64,000 bases of DNA from positions 84,677,293 to 84,741,292 of the forward strand of contig OX328124.1 in assembly GCA_946811695.1 (NCBI GenBank). The letters run 5' to 3'. Below the pieces are notes generated by a model, which ran no database searches, was not told the DNA's origin, and saw only the letters and a program-made list of their open reading frames with translations. Shown one piece after another: positions 34,991 to 46,400 of the stretch; position 1 is the stretch's first letter, and the number at the start of each line of letters is the position of its first letter. A program made the translations under genes and the position numbers. This stretch comes from Gonocerus acuteangulatus. Taxonomy: Eukaryota; Arthropoda; Insecta; Hemiptera; Coreidae.

Positions 34991-36143
34991 AAATTATCTG
35001 TCTTTGCTGATGCAATTCTTATTGATTCTATGTGGATTTTCAGCATTCATATTTATGGAAGCTCAACAGCTGCTAATTATTCTTTCGGAGATCATTGGTT
35101 TTTCCTCCCCTAAAAATGTACATTGAAATGCGTTTTTAAATAAGGAGTTACTAAATTATTAGTTCTTTCTCTCCACATTCTGAAATATATTAACAAACGT
35201 TCCCAAAATTAACTAAATAAATATTCGAAAGAATTAGTAGCAGGCTATGTATATAGCAACCTAATTTATTTGGACAGTACTCTTTATGCATTTAATAAAT
35301 AAAACGTTTTTTCTTCTCGAAGTTTTCAAATATTATCAGAAATAGGTGCTATTAGAACTAAAAGACGGACCTATTTAAAATAATGCTGCAAGGTTTCGTT
35401 ACATAATTCACAATTTCGTAAATTTTACTTAAACCTTTTGACATTGTTAATTTTATTTGTGCAAAAATGTAGTTATAAATATATTTTCAATTCATAAAGA
35501 AGAGGCAGATTATTTGGAAGGAATTGCTGGCTAGTAGAAACGTTCACTGGGATACATAAGAGGCAACTCATTTCCAATTCTTCTTTAAATGACATTGGAA
35601 ATATATGGCCTATTTGCTAACAGATTTCTGTTTATAAACTAGCATTAAAGAGGGTTTAAGAGATAAATAGGTAGTAAGAACATTGCTAATAAGAAATAGT
35701 TATTATTTTTATTATTATGAATTTAATATTTTCTTCTAATTTCCAACGTTTCCATGAATAATAATCGTAGTGACTAATTAAGATAGTGATGCACATCCAA
35801 TGTCTATGCAATGCACATGTGCTAATTCTATGTCCGTTAAATGCTTTTCTCTCTAACATATTTGCATCATGCAGTTATATTTCATTAGTTATATTCATCT
35901 GATTAATTTAAGAATTAATTATGATTCAGAGTTCAAGTTTCATGGCTTGAACGTTTATGTTAATTTTTAACGGAATTAAAATAAGTCTCTAGCAATTATT
36001 AGATTCTCAAACATTATAACAAAACCAAATCTTAAATTATCTGGTGGTTTTTTATTGTTCATTAACATCAGGCAGTGGAATGGCTTGGAAAAACGCCGGA
36101 GGACTGAATGGCTAACTTGCCCTGTTGTTCTATTTATATGCAG
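34991..36143. other. Unassigned DNA
   Basis: AT-rich, no ORF and no transposon ends. Nothing can be supported. Confidence 0.3.
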
Positions 36144-36224
36144 AACAGTGATGGAAGTAGCAATAGCACCGATGCACAACCCAGCACTCCCCATTTCTCA
36201 CAACAATGCACAACATCCTCATAG
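36144..36224 (+). CDS. Possible terminal exon, Ser/Gln/Thr-rich
   Basis: After a fair acceptor (TTCTATTTATATGCAG) a phase-0 reading gives 26 residues, NSDGSSNSTDAQPSTPHFSQ and then QCTTSS, ending in TAG. The composition (Ser, Gln, Thr, Pro) is what C-termini of transcription factors often look like and is unlike the surrounding AT-rich translations. No partner exon was found upstream, so this is a weak candidate only. Confidence 0.2.
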   Translation, partial: NSDGSSNSTDAQPSTPHFSQQCTTSS

Positions 36225-37029
36225 GTTGGCCATCAGTTCACGTAGGAATATAGTATCGTGATCTCTTGTATCAAACAGATTGTTTTTGTAACAATATTCC
36301 AAAAATACGACTCGTTACTGCCTTATCTTAGGGTGTTACGGTGTAATGTTTAAGAGCCGAATGATTTGAAAAGCATAGAATAGAAATTCACAATGTTTGG
36401 CACTCAAAGAAACAAAACCAAAACTTATATCATCGTTTTCATCGACTTAATTAAAACAATCAAAATTTACACCTGAACCCTTTTTGGAATAATATTTCGA
36501 ATGATCAACTTCCATCTCCGAAGATGTTTAAATCATTTTCAAGGTCATCATTAACAAAATATAAAAAATGTCCGAAATTCTCTTGTCTGTTAGTATAATA
36601 TTTTTTGTTATTTCCTTGTCTTTTCCTAACATCATAAAAATGTCTCAGTTTATATAAATAAAATAAGGTTTATCTTATAACTTTGAATGTGGTTTTGTCC
36701 CAGGCCCATTCTCAAAATACCTACAACAAGTGTATATATAATCCTATTAATACAAATCCTTAAACGTTCAGATTTTGGCACAAGAGTGTTTCGATGAGCT
36801 GATTCTGGTGTTTTTTTGGAGTTGCTCATTAGCCTGCCTCCATTGAGGGTACATTGTGACGAGAGGAATTTCTATGAAGAAGTGCTCCTGAATAGGAATG
36901 AAACATGTAGGGCACAAATAGAAAATAAATCAGTTAAAAAATAAGTAAATAAACAAAAGGTTACTTCTTGACCTACCCCAAGCCTTCAAAGAACTATACA
37001 TTTATATACCTACATATAAAAAAATCAAG
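36225..37029. other. Unassigned DNA
   Basis: AT-rich sequence; 'CTGAATAGGAATGAAACATGT' at 36888-36908 may be a strongly decayed hammerhead-like core. Nothing else. Confidence 0.25.
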
Positions 37030-37190
37030 CCGGTACGGTACACTAGGGAGTTAGTGTCGTCGATCCGAGAGTATCCTCTTTCCGGGTACCCATTCAATTA
37101 AAATTAAATGCTGGGTGGGCCGAGGGATGGTCTGGGACCTCGAATCCAACCCTTGAACGACTGCTCTAGAAGATACAAGGTTGGACTAAT
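37030..37190 (-). mobile_element. SINE family A fragment, minus strand
   Basis: 'GGTACACTAGGGAGTTAGTG', 'GGTACCCATTCAATTAAAATTAAATGCTGGGTGGGCCGAGGGATGGTC' and 'CCAACCCTTGAACGA' match the body of the SINE copy at 52540-52740. The tRNA-like head and the 3' end are missing. Confidence 0.75.
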
Positions 37191-37829
37191 GAGGTTTCAA
37201 TGATTATATCCATTTATTTCCTTCAGGCAAATTACGCATGTTTTTAAAAGTTTTACGGTCTATACGTTCTAAATGTCATTGTAAATATTTGTATCTCTGA
37301 GGTAGGGATGATGGTGTTTATTAATATATTGTTTACATAAGTACTGGCATCTGTCAAGTGTTCGTTCATGTCGTTTGATAAAATTAATCTGTTTGTTCTT
37401 TTCAAACAATATGTCTGTCCTGTCTCGTCAACGTGTGACCGATACGCAGACTAGTCAAGAATGCTTCTTCTGGTGGGTTCGTTGTTGGTTATGCAAAACA
37501 TGTTGTTTTCTTCATTTCCCTCAATTTGTCATTTATTGTTTCTGTCCAGCTATTTTGCTATTCATTTTGTATTTGTATTTTTATGTTCGTTCGTAAGTCT
37601 TGTCTTGTATATTCTTCAATGGCTTCTGTTATTATTTCTCATGAATAAAAAATATATATAATTCTTATGGGACAGTAAAACTATTCAGGTTCTTCCCAAT
37701 GTGACATACATGTAGGGCTCTTTATGGTATAAACATCCTTTTGAGACTTTCTGTTTGGCTTCCGTTTAATTCTATACCATTGCCCTTCTGATAACCACTA
37801 TTATGGAAGGTAATGCATCGAGAGGTTAC
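37191..37829. other. Unassigned DNA
   Basis: Two overlapping open frames (37375-37596, 37461-37661) are rich in Phe, Leu and Cys and show no domain. Not called. Confidence 0.25.
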
Positions 37830-38060
37830 TCCTTGACGACAGACAATTTAGGGCGGGAGAGGAAACGCACACGCTCATTATAATCTGTTTTTCCGTGTTC
37901 TGCTTCTATATCTTCCACAATTATATGTATATAAAATGGGTTCTATGCTTTAGATGATTGCTGCCTTCGACATTTCTCGGTATTTCACGCCTAAGGGTTC
38001 TTAATTCTATATTGTTGTACAATTCTCTGGCCCTTTCAGTAAAATACCAGTGTTTTGTGT
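37830..38060 (-). pseudogene. Decayed coding sequence, unidentified
   Basis: The minus strand from about 38060 reads KHWYFTERARELYNNIELRT and, a little further, 'REIPRNVEG', then after a small frameshift near 37927 'VEDIEAEHGKTDYNERVRF' and 'SRPKLSVVKE' before a stop. Charged, protein-like composition over ~75 codons in an AT-rich setting suggests a real former coding region, probably of a mobile element. I do not recognise the family. Confidence 0.45.
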
Positions 38061-38262
38061 AAATATCTGCTCACATAAATCACAGGCATCGTTTCCATGA
38101 TTTTTGAACGACTGCCAGTACTTATTAGTCGAAGCTCAAGCAAAAAGAATATATAGCGTTCTGAGGAATTCATTTTTTTACCCACAAATTATTTTATAAA
38201 TAGGTACAAACGGTTATATCAATCACTATATCATTTATAGATTACTTAACTTAGACAATTTA

Positions 38263-39133
38263 TGGCTGTGGACTGTCATATGGTAGGGTAGGTTGCAAAT
38301 TTAGGGCTGTGTCATATGGTAGGGTAGGTTGCAAATTTAGGGCTGTGTCATATGGTAGGGTAGGTTGCAAATTTAGGGCTGTGTCATATGGTAGGGTAGG
38401 TTGCAAATTTAGGGCTGTGTCATATGGTAGGGTAGGTTGCAAATTTAGGGCTGTGGACTGTCATATGGTAGGGTAGGTTGCAAATTTAGGGCTGTGGACA
38501 GTCATATGGTAGGGCAGGTTGCAAATTTAGGGCTGTGGACTGTCATATGGTAGGGTAGGTTGCAAATTTAGGGCTGTGGACTGTCATATGGTAGGGTAGG
38601 TTGCAAATTTAGGGCTGAAGACTGTCATATGGCAGGGTAGGTTGCAAATTTAGGGCTGAGGACTGTCATATGGTAGGGTAGGTTGCAAATTTAGGGCTGA
38701 GGACTGTCATATGGTAGGGTAGGTTGCAAATTTAGGGCTGTGTCATATGGTAGGGTAGGTTGCAAATTTAAGGCTGAGGACTGTCATATGGTAGGGTAGG
38801 TTGCAAATTTAGGGCTGAGGACTGTCATATGGTAGGGTAGGTTGCAAATTTAGGGCTGAGGACTGTCATATGGTAGGGTAGGTTGCAAATTTAGGGCTGT
38901 GTCATATGGTAGGGTAGGTTGCAAATTTAGGGCTGAGGACTGTCATATGGTAGGGTAGGTTGCAAATTTAGGGCTGAGGACTGTCATATGGTAGGGTAGG
39001 TTGCAAATTTAGGGCTGAGGACTGTCATATGGTAGGGTAGGTTGCAAATTTAGGGCTGAGGACTGTCATATGGTAGGGTAGGTTGCAAATTTAGGGCTGA
39101 GGACTGTCATATGGTAGGGTAGGTTGCAAATTT
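38263..39133. repeat. Minisatellite, ~22 units of 41 and 36 bp
   Basis: The unit GGCTGTGGACTGTCATATGG-TAGGGTAGGTTGCAAATTTAG (41 bp) alternates with a 36-bp form lacking five bases after GGCTGTG. Three sequence classes (TGTGGACTG, TGAGGACTG and the short form) occur in blocks: one long, four short, four TGTGGA-type, then TGAGGA-type units with single short units interspersed. It ends next to a minus-strand LINE 3' end. Confidence 0.95.
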
Positions 39134-39134
39134 A

Positions 39135-39578
39135 TTTGGGCGAGAAACTGGAAGGTTGTTACGGCCTAGAATTTATTTATTTCTATTTCTCGTTTGTGTT
39201 GTGCACATGTAAAATCTCTTTCCGCTTGCAGCGAGAGCTTATTTTGTTTATTTAGTCTTCTTTATTGTTTTTTATATTTTCTATTTATATCATTTGTTAT
39301 TTATTCATGATTGTTTACAGCATTTTATATACCCCACAAAATTCGAGTTCGATCATTTTGTCTATAGCATGCTGAAAATTTTTAAGAGCCTCTGCTATAT
39401 TCCGAGGTATATTTAGCTGCCTGAATATTGTTTCATATTCCGGGCATTCCTCTATTAAAAGGCTTATCGTTAAAACTTGAGAGCATGGATCATATAGAGG
39501 TGGAGGTCCTCTTTTAATGAGATGGCTATGAGTCGTATGACTATGGCCTATTCGAAGTCGTGTTATTAACGTTAGTTG
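39135..39578 (-). pseudogene. LINE 3' end with RNase H C-terminus
   Basis: On the minus strand 39578-39315 is open: 'LTLITRLRIGHSHTTHSHLI', then a proline pair, 'YDPCSQ...IEECPEY', and a C-terminal tail with a stop at 39315-39317. LTRLRIGHS..THS.L is the hallmark following RNase H in Jockey/I/R1-type LINEs, and the C..C...H...C knuckle follows. Here the first Cys is Tyr and the His is Leu, so it is decayed. Downstream on minus comes an A-rich 3' UTR to about 39135. 5' truncated. Confidence 0.8.
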
Positions 39579-39599
39579 CTACCATTGTAATCATCCATC

Positions 39600-40624
39600 G
39601 AATAAACTAAACCATTAATATAGCAGGTCGTCATTTCCTTTTTAGAAAAACTGACCTCTCAGCCTCGGCTTTGAATTTAGTGTACTTGTGTACTATTCGG
39701 GCCCACGTAATTAATTAACAACTTCAAACATAAGTTTATTTACAATTAATTATTTTGCTCCAACAAAAAATTGATTATATCTTTTGGATGGATTGCTTAT
39801 ACCTTTTGAAATGAAATTTAAGAATCAAGAAGCCAAGTTCCACGCCCTAAGCCATTCTTAATTTTACATTTTTTAACATTTCATCCCCATTTATAACTAT
39901 CTGTATAATATAAGCTCATAGAATGCTCATTATGTATATTTTATTTCGGAATAATGCCTTTTTCCTGGAAAAATTGTTTCTCTATTAATAGGTAAAAAAA
40001 AAAAAAAACTTCAAATTATACTAAGGGTGACACATATATAAAATAAAGTTATATTTATTTATTTTTTTATTTATGGAACACCACAACAGGAGATTTGCTC
40101 TCAGAAAAGGTGAGCAGGGACATTTATCTGAAACCAACCAATGTAATTATCTTCTAGGTTCTAGATTAGGTATACCTAAACCACATTAAAATTACTGTAT
40201 TAATGTTTGTTAAACAGGACGGTTCATTCTTTCAGTGAAGGAATTTGTTATAACAGAAATTAAAAGAAGGAAGAAGAAATTTGTGTTATCGACATTTTTT
40301 AAACGTTTTTGTATATTTCAGAGCAATGTGTAAATCACGCAAATAATTAATAAATCTGGTTGAACCTTATGACAGAACGTATCATTCATTTTCATTTACC
40401 CGAGGTGGTTTGGCGGCCGCATTTAAATTAACATAATACAGAGTAAAACCTCAACTTCTAATGAACCAATTTAGTTTATTAAAATAAAAATCTCTTTAGT
40501 TATCCACTACTTATACCAAACAATACAAGAGCAATTACGACCGCTATGATTTAGTTTATTTTTAAATCAGGCATTTTCCTCTTTAAATGCCTGCGACTTT
40601 TTCTGAAAGCGTTATGCAGTATAA
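39600..40624. other. Unassigned DNA
   Basis: AT-rich, with an A run at 39994-40008. No supported feature. Confidence 0.3.
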
Positions 40625-40800
40625 CAAAAAATATCAGATTGGCCGGAATTTGCTTGCTAACGGACTCGTTCAATCATTTGCTACGTGAATACTACATTAT
40701 GAGTTCCGTGGCAAAAAAGGAAAAAAAAATACTCTGGCGAGTGTCGTGTTACCAGACATACACACATATATATCTGTACCTTGGAACAAAAAGGGCTAAT
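40625..40800 (+). repeat. R1 fragment
   Basis: 'AGATTGGCCGGAATTTGCTTGCTAACGGACTCGTTCAATCATTTG...GAGTTCCGTGGCAAAAAAGG...ACTCTGGCGAGTGTCGTGTTACCAGACA' aligns with 225-280 and with the minus-strand copy at 45665-45790. Diverged. Confidence 0.65.
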
Positions 40801-40833
40801 GTCCAATTCTCTGAAATTTGTGTGAACTGCACG

Positions 40834-40988
40834 AGTGACATCAGGGTGGGATAAATACAATTTTTAAAAGGGTCAATATTAAAGGAAACTATTCTTACGA
40901 TTACTACTATTCTTTTCCTCAATAACTAACAATGGGAATACATTGTCCCTACTTAAACAATTATTTTTTATCCCACCCTGATGTCACT
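40834..40988. mobile_element. 155-bp MITE with 21-bp TIRs
   Basis: AGTGACATCAGGGTGGGATAAA at the left and TTTTATCCCACCCTGATGTCACT at the right are perfect inverted repeats around ~110 bp of unique sequence. No TSD is evident: the left flank is GCACG, the right flank runs into T and (TA)n. Superfamily unknown. Confidence 0.75.
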
Positions 40989-40990
40989 TT

Positions 40991-41060
<70 letters not shown>
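40991..41060. repeat. (TA)n array, left of hAT element
   Basis: TA array interrupted once near the start; continues as 42466-42522 on the other side of the hAT-like element. Confidence 0.95.
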
Positions 41061-41063
<3 letters not shown>

Positions 41064-42462
41064 TGTTCTAAAATACCCGGGTATTTATTCTAAAAGGTAA
41101 ATACCCAGGGTATATACCCAGGGTAAATACCCAATTTCATAAATACCCGGGTATTTAAGGTATTTAACTAAACCGCGACTTAGTAATCAAATATTGTAAA
41201 ATGTCATGGATCTTGCCAGTTTAGAGCTATTGCAACACTGAGGAACTATTAAAACAATAATAAATTATAAAATAGGATCACTGAGAGGTTAATAAATAAT
41301 AAATTATTACCCTAAAATTTGCCATGGACCTTCCGACTACCAATAAAACAAGTTGTTTGCCTAAATTTGATACGACTGTATTGCATTCTCAAAAATGTAG
41401 CCTCAGCTAAAACTTTGGACTAGGATTATCTCAATTTCTCAAAACTCAAATTAAGTTACCTACTCATTCATCAAAACACATGTACCTTTCAAGCCTCTCC
41501 ACCATAACATGGGACTTATTTTATTATTTTCTTTGTCATTGTCTTCAAGACCTTCCCAAACAACGGATCTTTGCCATAATCCCTCTTGGTCCCTATAGTC
41601 AACTATGTCTTTCCGAAGATCAACTCAATCTCATGTTTCTGCCTAACTCACACACAAAACAAATGGAAGAGTTCAACAAGTCTGCAGCAAGATGTGCGTT
41701 TCCAACACCAAATTGAATGCGTTTCTCCTATTTAGTTAACACAAGTTTTTCCTCCGTTTTTTGAAGAGACGATTCTCGGTTTCTTGTTGAAGAGTTTTCA
41801 GTAATTCTTAAATCTCTTATGAACTGTGTGGATCAAAGGGGCATTTAACTGAATGGCAGTGAGAAGTTCAACAATTGGATCAAGGATGTTAACTAGTTTC
41901 CCAATTCGGACTCAAAACACTCTGTCATCAAGAAGCTACCTTTTCATTTCTGGTGAGATTTCAGCTTACTGTAATGAGTAATTACTACTGTATGAGCATA
42001 ATTTTAAATAATATTAACAAGGATCACAAAATTAAACTTAACTTAAAATGGTTTTGAACTCTTATAATAAACATTAAAAATGTTTTTGGCCCTTTTTTAA
42101 AATTTAAATAAGTCCTTAATAATTTAATAGGCTTCATTAAAACCTTTTTAAAATTAATTAACCTTCCCCACTGTGAAAGTAATCATGAAAATTCATAGAT
42201 ATACATTATGTTGTAAATGCCCATAAATACCCGAACCAACTTTTAACTTTCTTTAAAATATTACTAGGTAAGTATTAATGTTCATTAAGCTTTTATGATC
42301 AAATGGGTAAGTTTCAGTCCTTGTTTGCACCAAAAAATATTCAAAGAAGTTGTATCAAGCTCAAAAACTGAAAATACCCACTTTTTGTGTATTTACCTTC
42401 CCTTTCGGTAAATACCCAACTTATATTTACCTACCCACTGGGTGTTTACCCACCCCACATCA

Positions 42463-42465
<3 letters not shown>
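41061..42465. mobile_element. hAT-like element, 1405 bp, inserted in (TA)n
   Basis: The ends are CAGTGTTCTAAAATACCCGG and the complement of CACTG, i.e. CAGTGATG...GGGTAAACACCC. CAGTG termini are typical of hAT elements. TATATATA lies on both sides, consistent with an 8-bp TSD, though this is weak evidence in a TA array. Motifs AAATACCC and GGGTATTT recur many times near both ends (e.g. 41071-41165, 42370-42450), like transposase-binding subterminal repeats of hAT. I found no transposase; one 78-codon frame at 41480 has no hAT motif. Confidence 0.72.

Positions 42466-42522
<57 letters not shown>
42466..42522. repeat. (TA)n array, right of hAT element
   Basis: About 28 TA units; the same array as 40991-41060, split by the insertion. 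Confidence 0.95.
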
Positions 42523-42527
<5 letters not shown>

Positions 42528-42914
42528 CGTAGGGAGGGGGTCACTTTCAGTGTAGATTCGACGATGATTTAAAGAAAGTTTCCAAAAATTATTGCACCAC
42601 AATAAGTTCCTTCGGAAAGTGTTGAGTTCTACGTGTCGAGGCAGTCATCTGAGCTCTAGCGGTCAAGTTTAGAACTAGATTGGTTCGTTTGATATCCACT
42701 AGAGCGCAGGATAAACCAGTATCCTCTAGAAGAACTATTTATTTTCGCATAATTTTGTAGTGCGAAATCCCTTTCAATTCGTTAAAAATATGGAAATAAT
42801 TATCGTTATTGTTTCTAGATTTCAAATAGAAAGAGCTTAATATTTTAACGTAATATTTTCCTTGCTTAATCCACATTCACCCTATGTAAGATGAGCATGT
42901 ATTTTTTAAAAAAA
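42523..42914. other. Unassigned DNA
   Basis: No supported feature; 'TCTAGCGGTCAAG' and 'CACTAGAGCGCAGG' near 42655-42710 form a loose inverted pair. Confidence 0.3.
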
Positions 42915-43200
42915 GTACGACTCACAGGATCTTGGCGAGGTTCCGTTCTTAGCCTTAGTATCATTTGGAAAGCCCGGAACATAACAAAAACAGTTATTAT
43001 TTTGATTAGACCTTTTGTAAAAATGTTAACATCTATTCCTATGAAATCTGAAAGAAAAGCCAGATTATCGGTAAGGCACAGGAAACCGTAAGGAGGAAAT
43101 GAATGCCTCCACCTCGATCTAGGAAAACAGTGTTGGGAATACGTTTCTCATTTCTTGCCTTGTTTTACTGAAATGCTCGTTTTACTGTTATATGCAATTT
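42915..43200 (+). repeat. R5 repeat copy
   Basis: 'CGACTCACAGGATCTTGGCGAGGTTCCGTTCTTAGCCTTAGTATCATTTGGA' aligns with R5 at 26055-26110 and 10345-10405. The downstream 'CCTTGTTTTACTGAAATGCTCGTTTTACTG' recurs at 33290-33320. Open for 66 codons but without a recognised domain. Confidence 0.5.
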
Positions 43201-43209
43201 AACAAAAAA

Positions 43210-44205
43210 TATATGTATACAAATGTACTTTTCTGTTCACGCGCTAGCCTAGCAAATATGATTTATGTAAAATTTGGTAAAAAATTACGTTATAGAAGAA
43301 AACAATGGTTTCACATAAAACCAGAATAATATGACAACTGTTTATTCTTTTATGGCTTTTGACCGCCAAATACACTTCTTGTTAGTATTTTGATGCCGGA
43401 AATTTATCTGAAAATTGAAAAACTAGAGACTTAATTTTGTTTAATCAGAAATGACTAGAAAATGTTTTCACACGTACAACATCTTAACAAAGTAAGGTAC
43501 AACAATCATGAGATTTTATTTTTACATTTCTTTTATTCATGGGCGTAAATAAGGGGGGCTGAATGGGCTGCATAACCCCCCCCCCAGTCGGTAGAAAGGA
43601 TTATAAAAACATTAATTAATTCGTAGTTAATAATAATGAACGTTAAAATTTAAATAAATAAAACTTTTAAAAATAAATTAACTAAGATCACTTAGTACAG
43701 AAAAAATAGTGTTTATTGGGTGTAATAGCGTTGTAATTGTCTAACTAATCCATGTTCTAGATTGTTAGTGTACCACACCCCCCAAATTCCTCCAGCCCCT
43801 TCCGAAATTTTTTTTCTATATAAGCCCATGCTTTTATTTCCAGAAATATCCTGAAAAAGAAGAAATAGTATGTGAAAGTTAAATAAATGCCCTACCATTA
43901 CTTCGTCTTGATATTTAATTAATAACTATGGAAATTTCGTTTTGAATTTCTGATGTTGAACACTATTTCAAAGATGTAACATCCTTCCAATGAGCCAGCT
44001 TCCTGTCACCCCCAAGGAACTAGCATATATGATTTCCCTTCGTACAGGAAATTGAGTTTTCTCCTGTTTCATTTAAATCTATTAACGATCCACGTATACT
44101 GATGGCTACTTCATTCACAGAAGTAATTTATTTTTTAAGAAACTTCTTCAGACATAATTACACATATTTGCTAGTCTAGCGCGCGAACAGAAAAATACAT
44201 ATAGG
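43210..44205. repeat. Inverted repeat ends ~1 kb apart
   Basis: 'TTTTCTGTTCACGCGCTAGCCTAGCAAATATG' at about 43230-43261 is inverted at 44163-44197 ('CATATTTGCTAGTCTAGCGCGCGAACAGAAAAA'), with further weaker pairing outside. An R3 element lies between. This may be a non-autonomous TIR element into which R3 inserted. TSD not seen. Confidence 0.5.
43539..43830 (+). mobile_element. R3-family element with 9-bp TSD
   Basis: Starts ATGGGCGTAAATAAGGGGGG and ends TATATAAGCCCATG. The flanks are CTTTTATTC (43530-43538) and CTTTTATTT (43831-43839), an 8/9 matching 9-bp TSD. 292 bp, with C and G runs near the ends and no ORF. A 9-bp TSD and these TIRs suggest a Mutator-like (MULE) MITE. Confidence 0.78.
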
Positions 44206-44239
44206 TGTAGGTGTGTGATTTTTTCTTTATGGCTTTCTT

Positions 44240-44455
44240 TATGGGGGGCAGGAAGAATTTCGGGGTGGGGGGGAGAGTATTTTGGGGGTATGGAATACAA
44301 ACAATGTAGAACTTGGAATGGTTAGGAAATTACAACCACAAATAATTATTTTTTTTTTAATTATGTGATCTTAATTAATTTATTTTCAAGGTTTTTATGG
44401 CACATTTTTACCGATTTCGGGGGGGGGGGCTGCAGCCCCTGTATTTATATATGTG
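44240..44455 (-). mobile_element. R3-family element, minus orientation, eroded ends
   Basis: 'GGGGGGCAGGAAGAATTTCGGGGTGGGGGG', 'GGGGGTATGGAATAC' and 'TCGGGGGGGGGGCTGCAGCCCCTG' match R3 in reverse. It lies just outside the inverted-repeat pair 43210-44205. Confidence 0.65.
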
Positions 44456-44652
44456 TATATAATACATACTTACGCATAAACATATATATATATATATATA
44501 TATAAACACACACACATTTAATAGTGTAAACTACTTCATGCACTCTAGCAATGAACTTTGGAACTAATACAGTTTCTAAATCTTCCGCCAGATCGCACAA
44601 TTGACTTCTAACTAAACATTGCCTAAGAAGGAGAATAATATATTTTCACTAA

Positions 44653-44985
44653 TTTAGACAATTTTATTTTCTATGGCCATACCAAAATACACACTCTTTC
44701 CATCTAAAAGGACTTTACCCTGCCACCTGTAAATTCTGCCATGATGAATTAACTGTTGAACATTTCTTTAGACAATGCACGAAACACAACCATATAAGAA
44801 AAGAAAATAACATTTCAGGCAGTATGGCAGAAATCCTAATGGATGAAGAAAAGGCTGTGCAAAAAGTACTAAAATTTATTAAAAACATCGGCCTATATCA
44901 AGAATTATAATACTAAAGAACTGCCAATGACTCACATGGGTAGAGGCAGTATATACAAAATAAATAAATAAAAAATAAAAACAAT
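44653..44985 (+). pseudogene. LINE 3' end with zinc-knuckle C-terminus
   Basis: The plus strand is open from 44653 to TAA at 44907-44909: 'HSFHLKGLYPATCKFCHDEL' then 'TVEHFFRQC', i.e. a complete C-x2-C-...-H-...-C motif, followed by about 50 residues ending GLYQEL. This is the C-terminus of RNase H-bearing LINEs. It is followed by a short 3' UTR and a tail, AAATAAATAAATAAAAAATAAAA, ending near 44985. 5' truncated (stop at 44650). Better preserved than the copy at 39135-39578 and not from the same family. Confidence 0.75.
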
Positions 44986-45427
44986 TTTATTGCGGTTGGA
45001 AAACAAGGCTTTATTTATTTAGGCCTTTTTTATTTTAAGCGGAATTACATAGTCATAAGGGCTATCCTAAGTGTTTAAGATAACACTGTTAAATTACTGC
45101 TGGTTTCAAAAGTAATGAAACACACATAAATGTTTTATTTTTTCAACAATTGCGGCTAAAATAGGGTTGCTATAGGCAAGTAGAAGACATCAATATCATA
45201 GTCATAATCTATATCTTAGATATTCATTTAAAATCAACAACAAGCAACAGTACTTATAAAATTAATTTATATTATTAACAATTATATGTTATAGTCTATG
45301 CATAAAAAGTATTAGAAAACTTATAGGTTTTGTAATGTTGTGCATTAGATGATTATTATAATGTTATGTTGTTGTTTTTTCAAACAAAGGATAAATTAAT
45401 ATTTGGTAAGGTCACCTTCATGTTTTT

Positions 45428-46115
<688 letters not shown>

Positions 46116-46154
46116 TTTTATTTTATTTGTCTATCTAGGTTATTTTAAGCAAAT

Positions 46155-46400
46155 TGTTCTGGAATGCACTCGACACTACCCAATTCTGAGAAAAGTGCTT
46201 AGTTATGCAGCTCCTGCGTGACGGACTTTTTAATGTATAAAAATTCTCTTGTCATTGATACTAAACAAATAGTCTCTGAAGAAATGGCATTCCATTCTTC
46301 TTGAATCTTATATTTTAATCAATTTATTCAGACTTATCTTGCATGTACTTTTAGCATCTTCCTCCCAAGGAAAGTAGCTATTGAGGTTGCATTCCAAACT
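46155..46400 (-). repeat. SINE-like and R1-end fragments
   Basis: 46155-46215 is the reverse of the segment at 20005-20050 ('GCATAACTAAGCACTTTTCTCAGAATTGGGTAGTGTCG'). 46345-46400 is another R1 end ('TTTTAGCATCTTCCTCCCAAGGAAAGTAGCTATTGAGGTTGCATTCC'). Confidence 0.5.

Noticed and set aside
38260..38442. 60-codon ORF with a 12-residue repeat
   Set aside because: The 36-bp minisatellite unit is a multiple of three, so it stays open by arithmetic; it closes where 41-bp units begin.
38263..39133. Telomere-like TAGGGTAGG array
   Set aside because: The G-rich motif is a small part of a 36-41-bp unit and is not tandem by itself; not the arthropod TTAGG repeat.
38263..39133. CRISPR array
   Set aside because: Units are contiguous without unique spacers, and the genome is eukaryotic.
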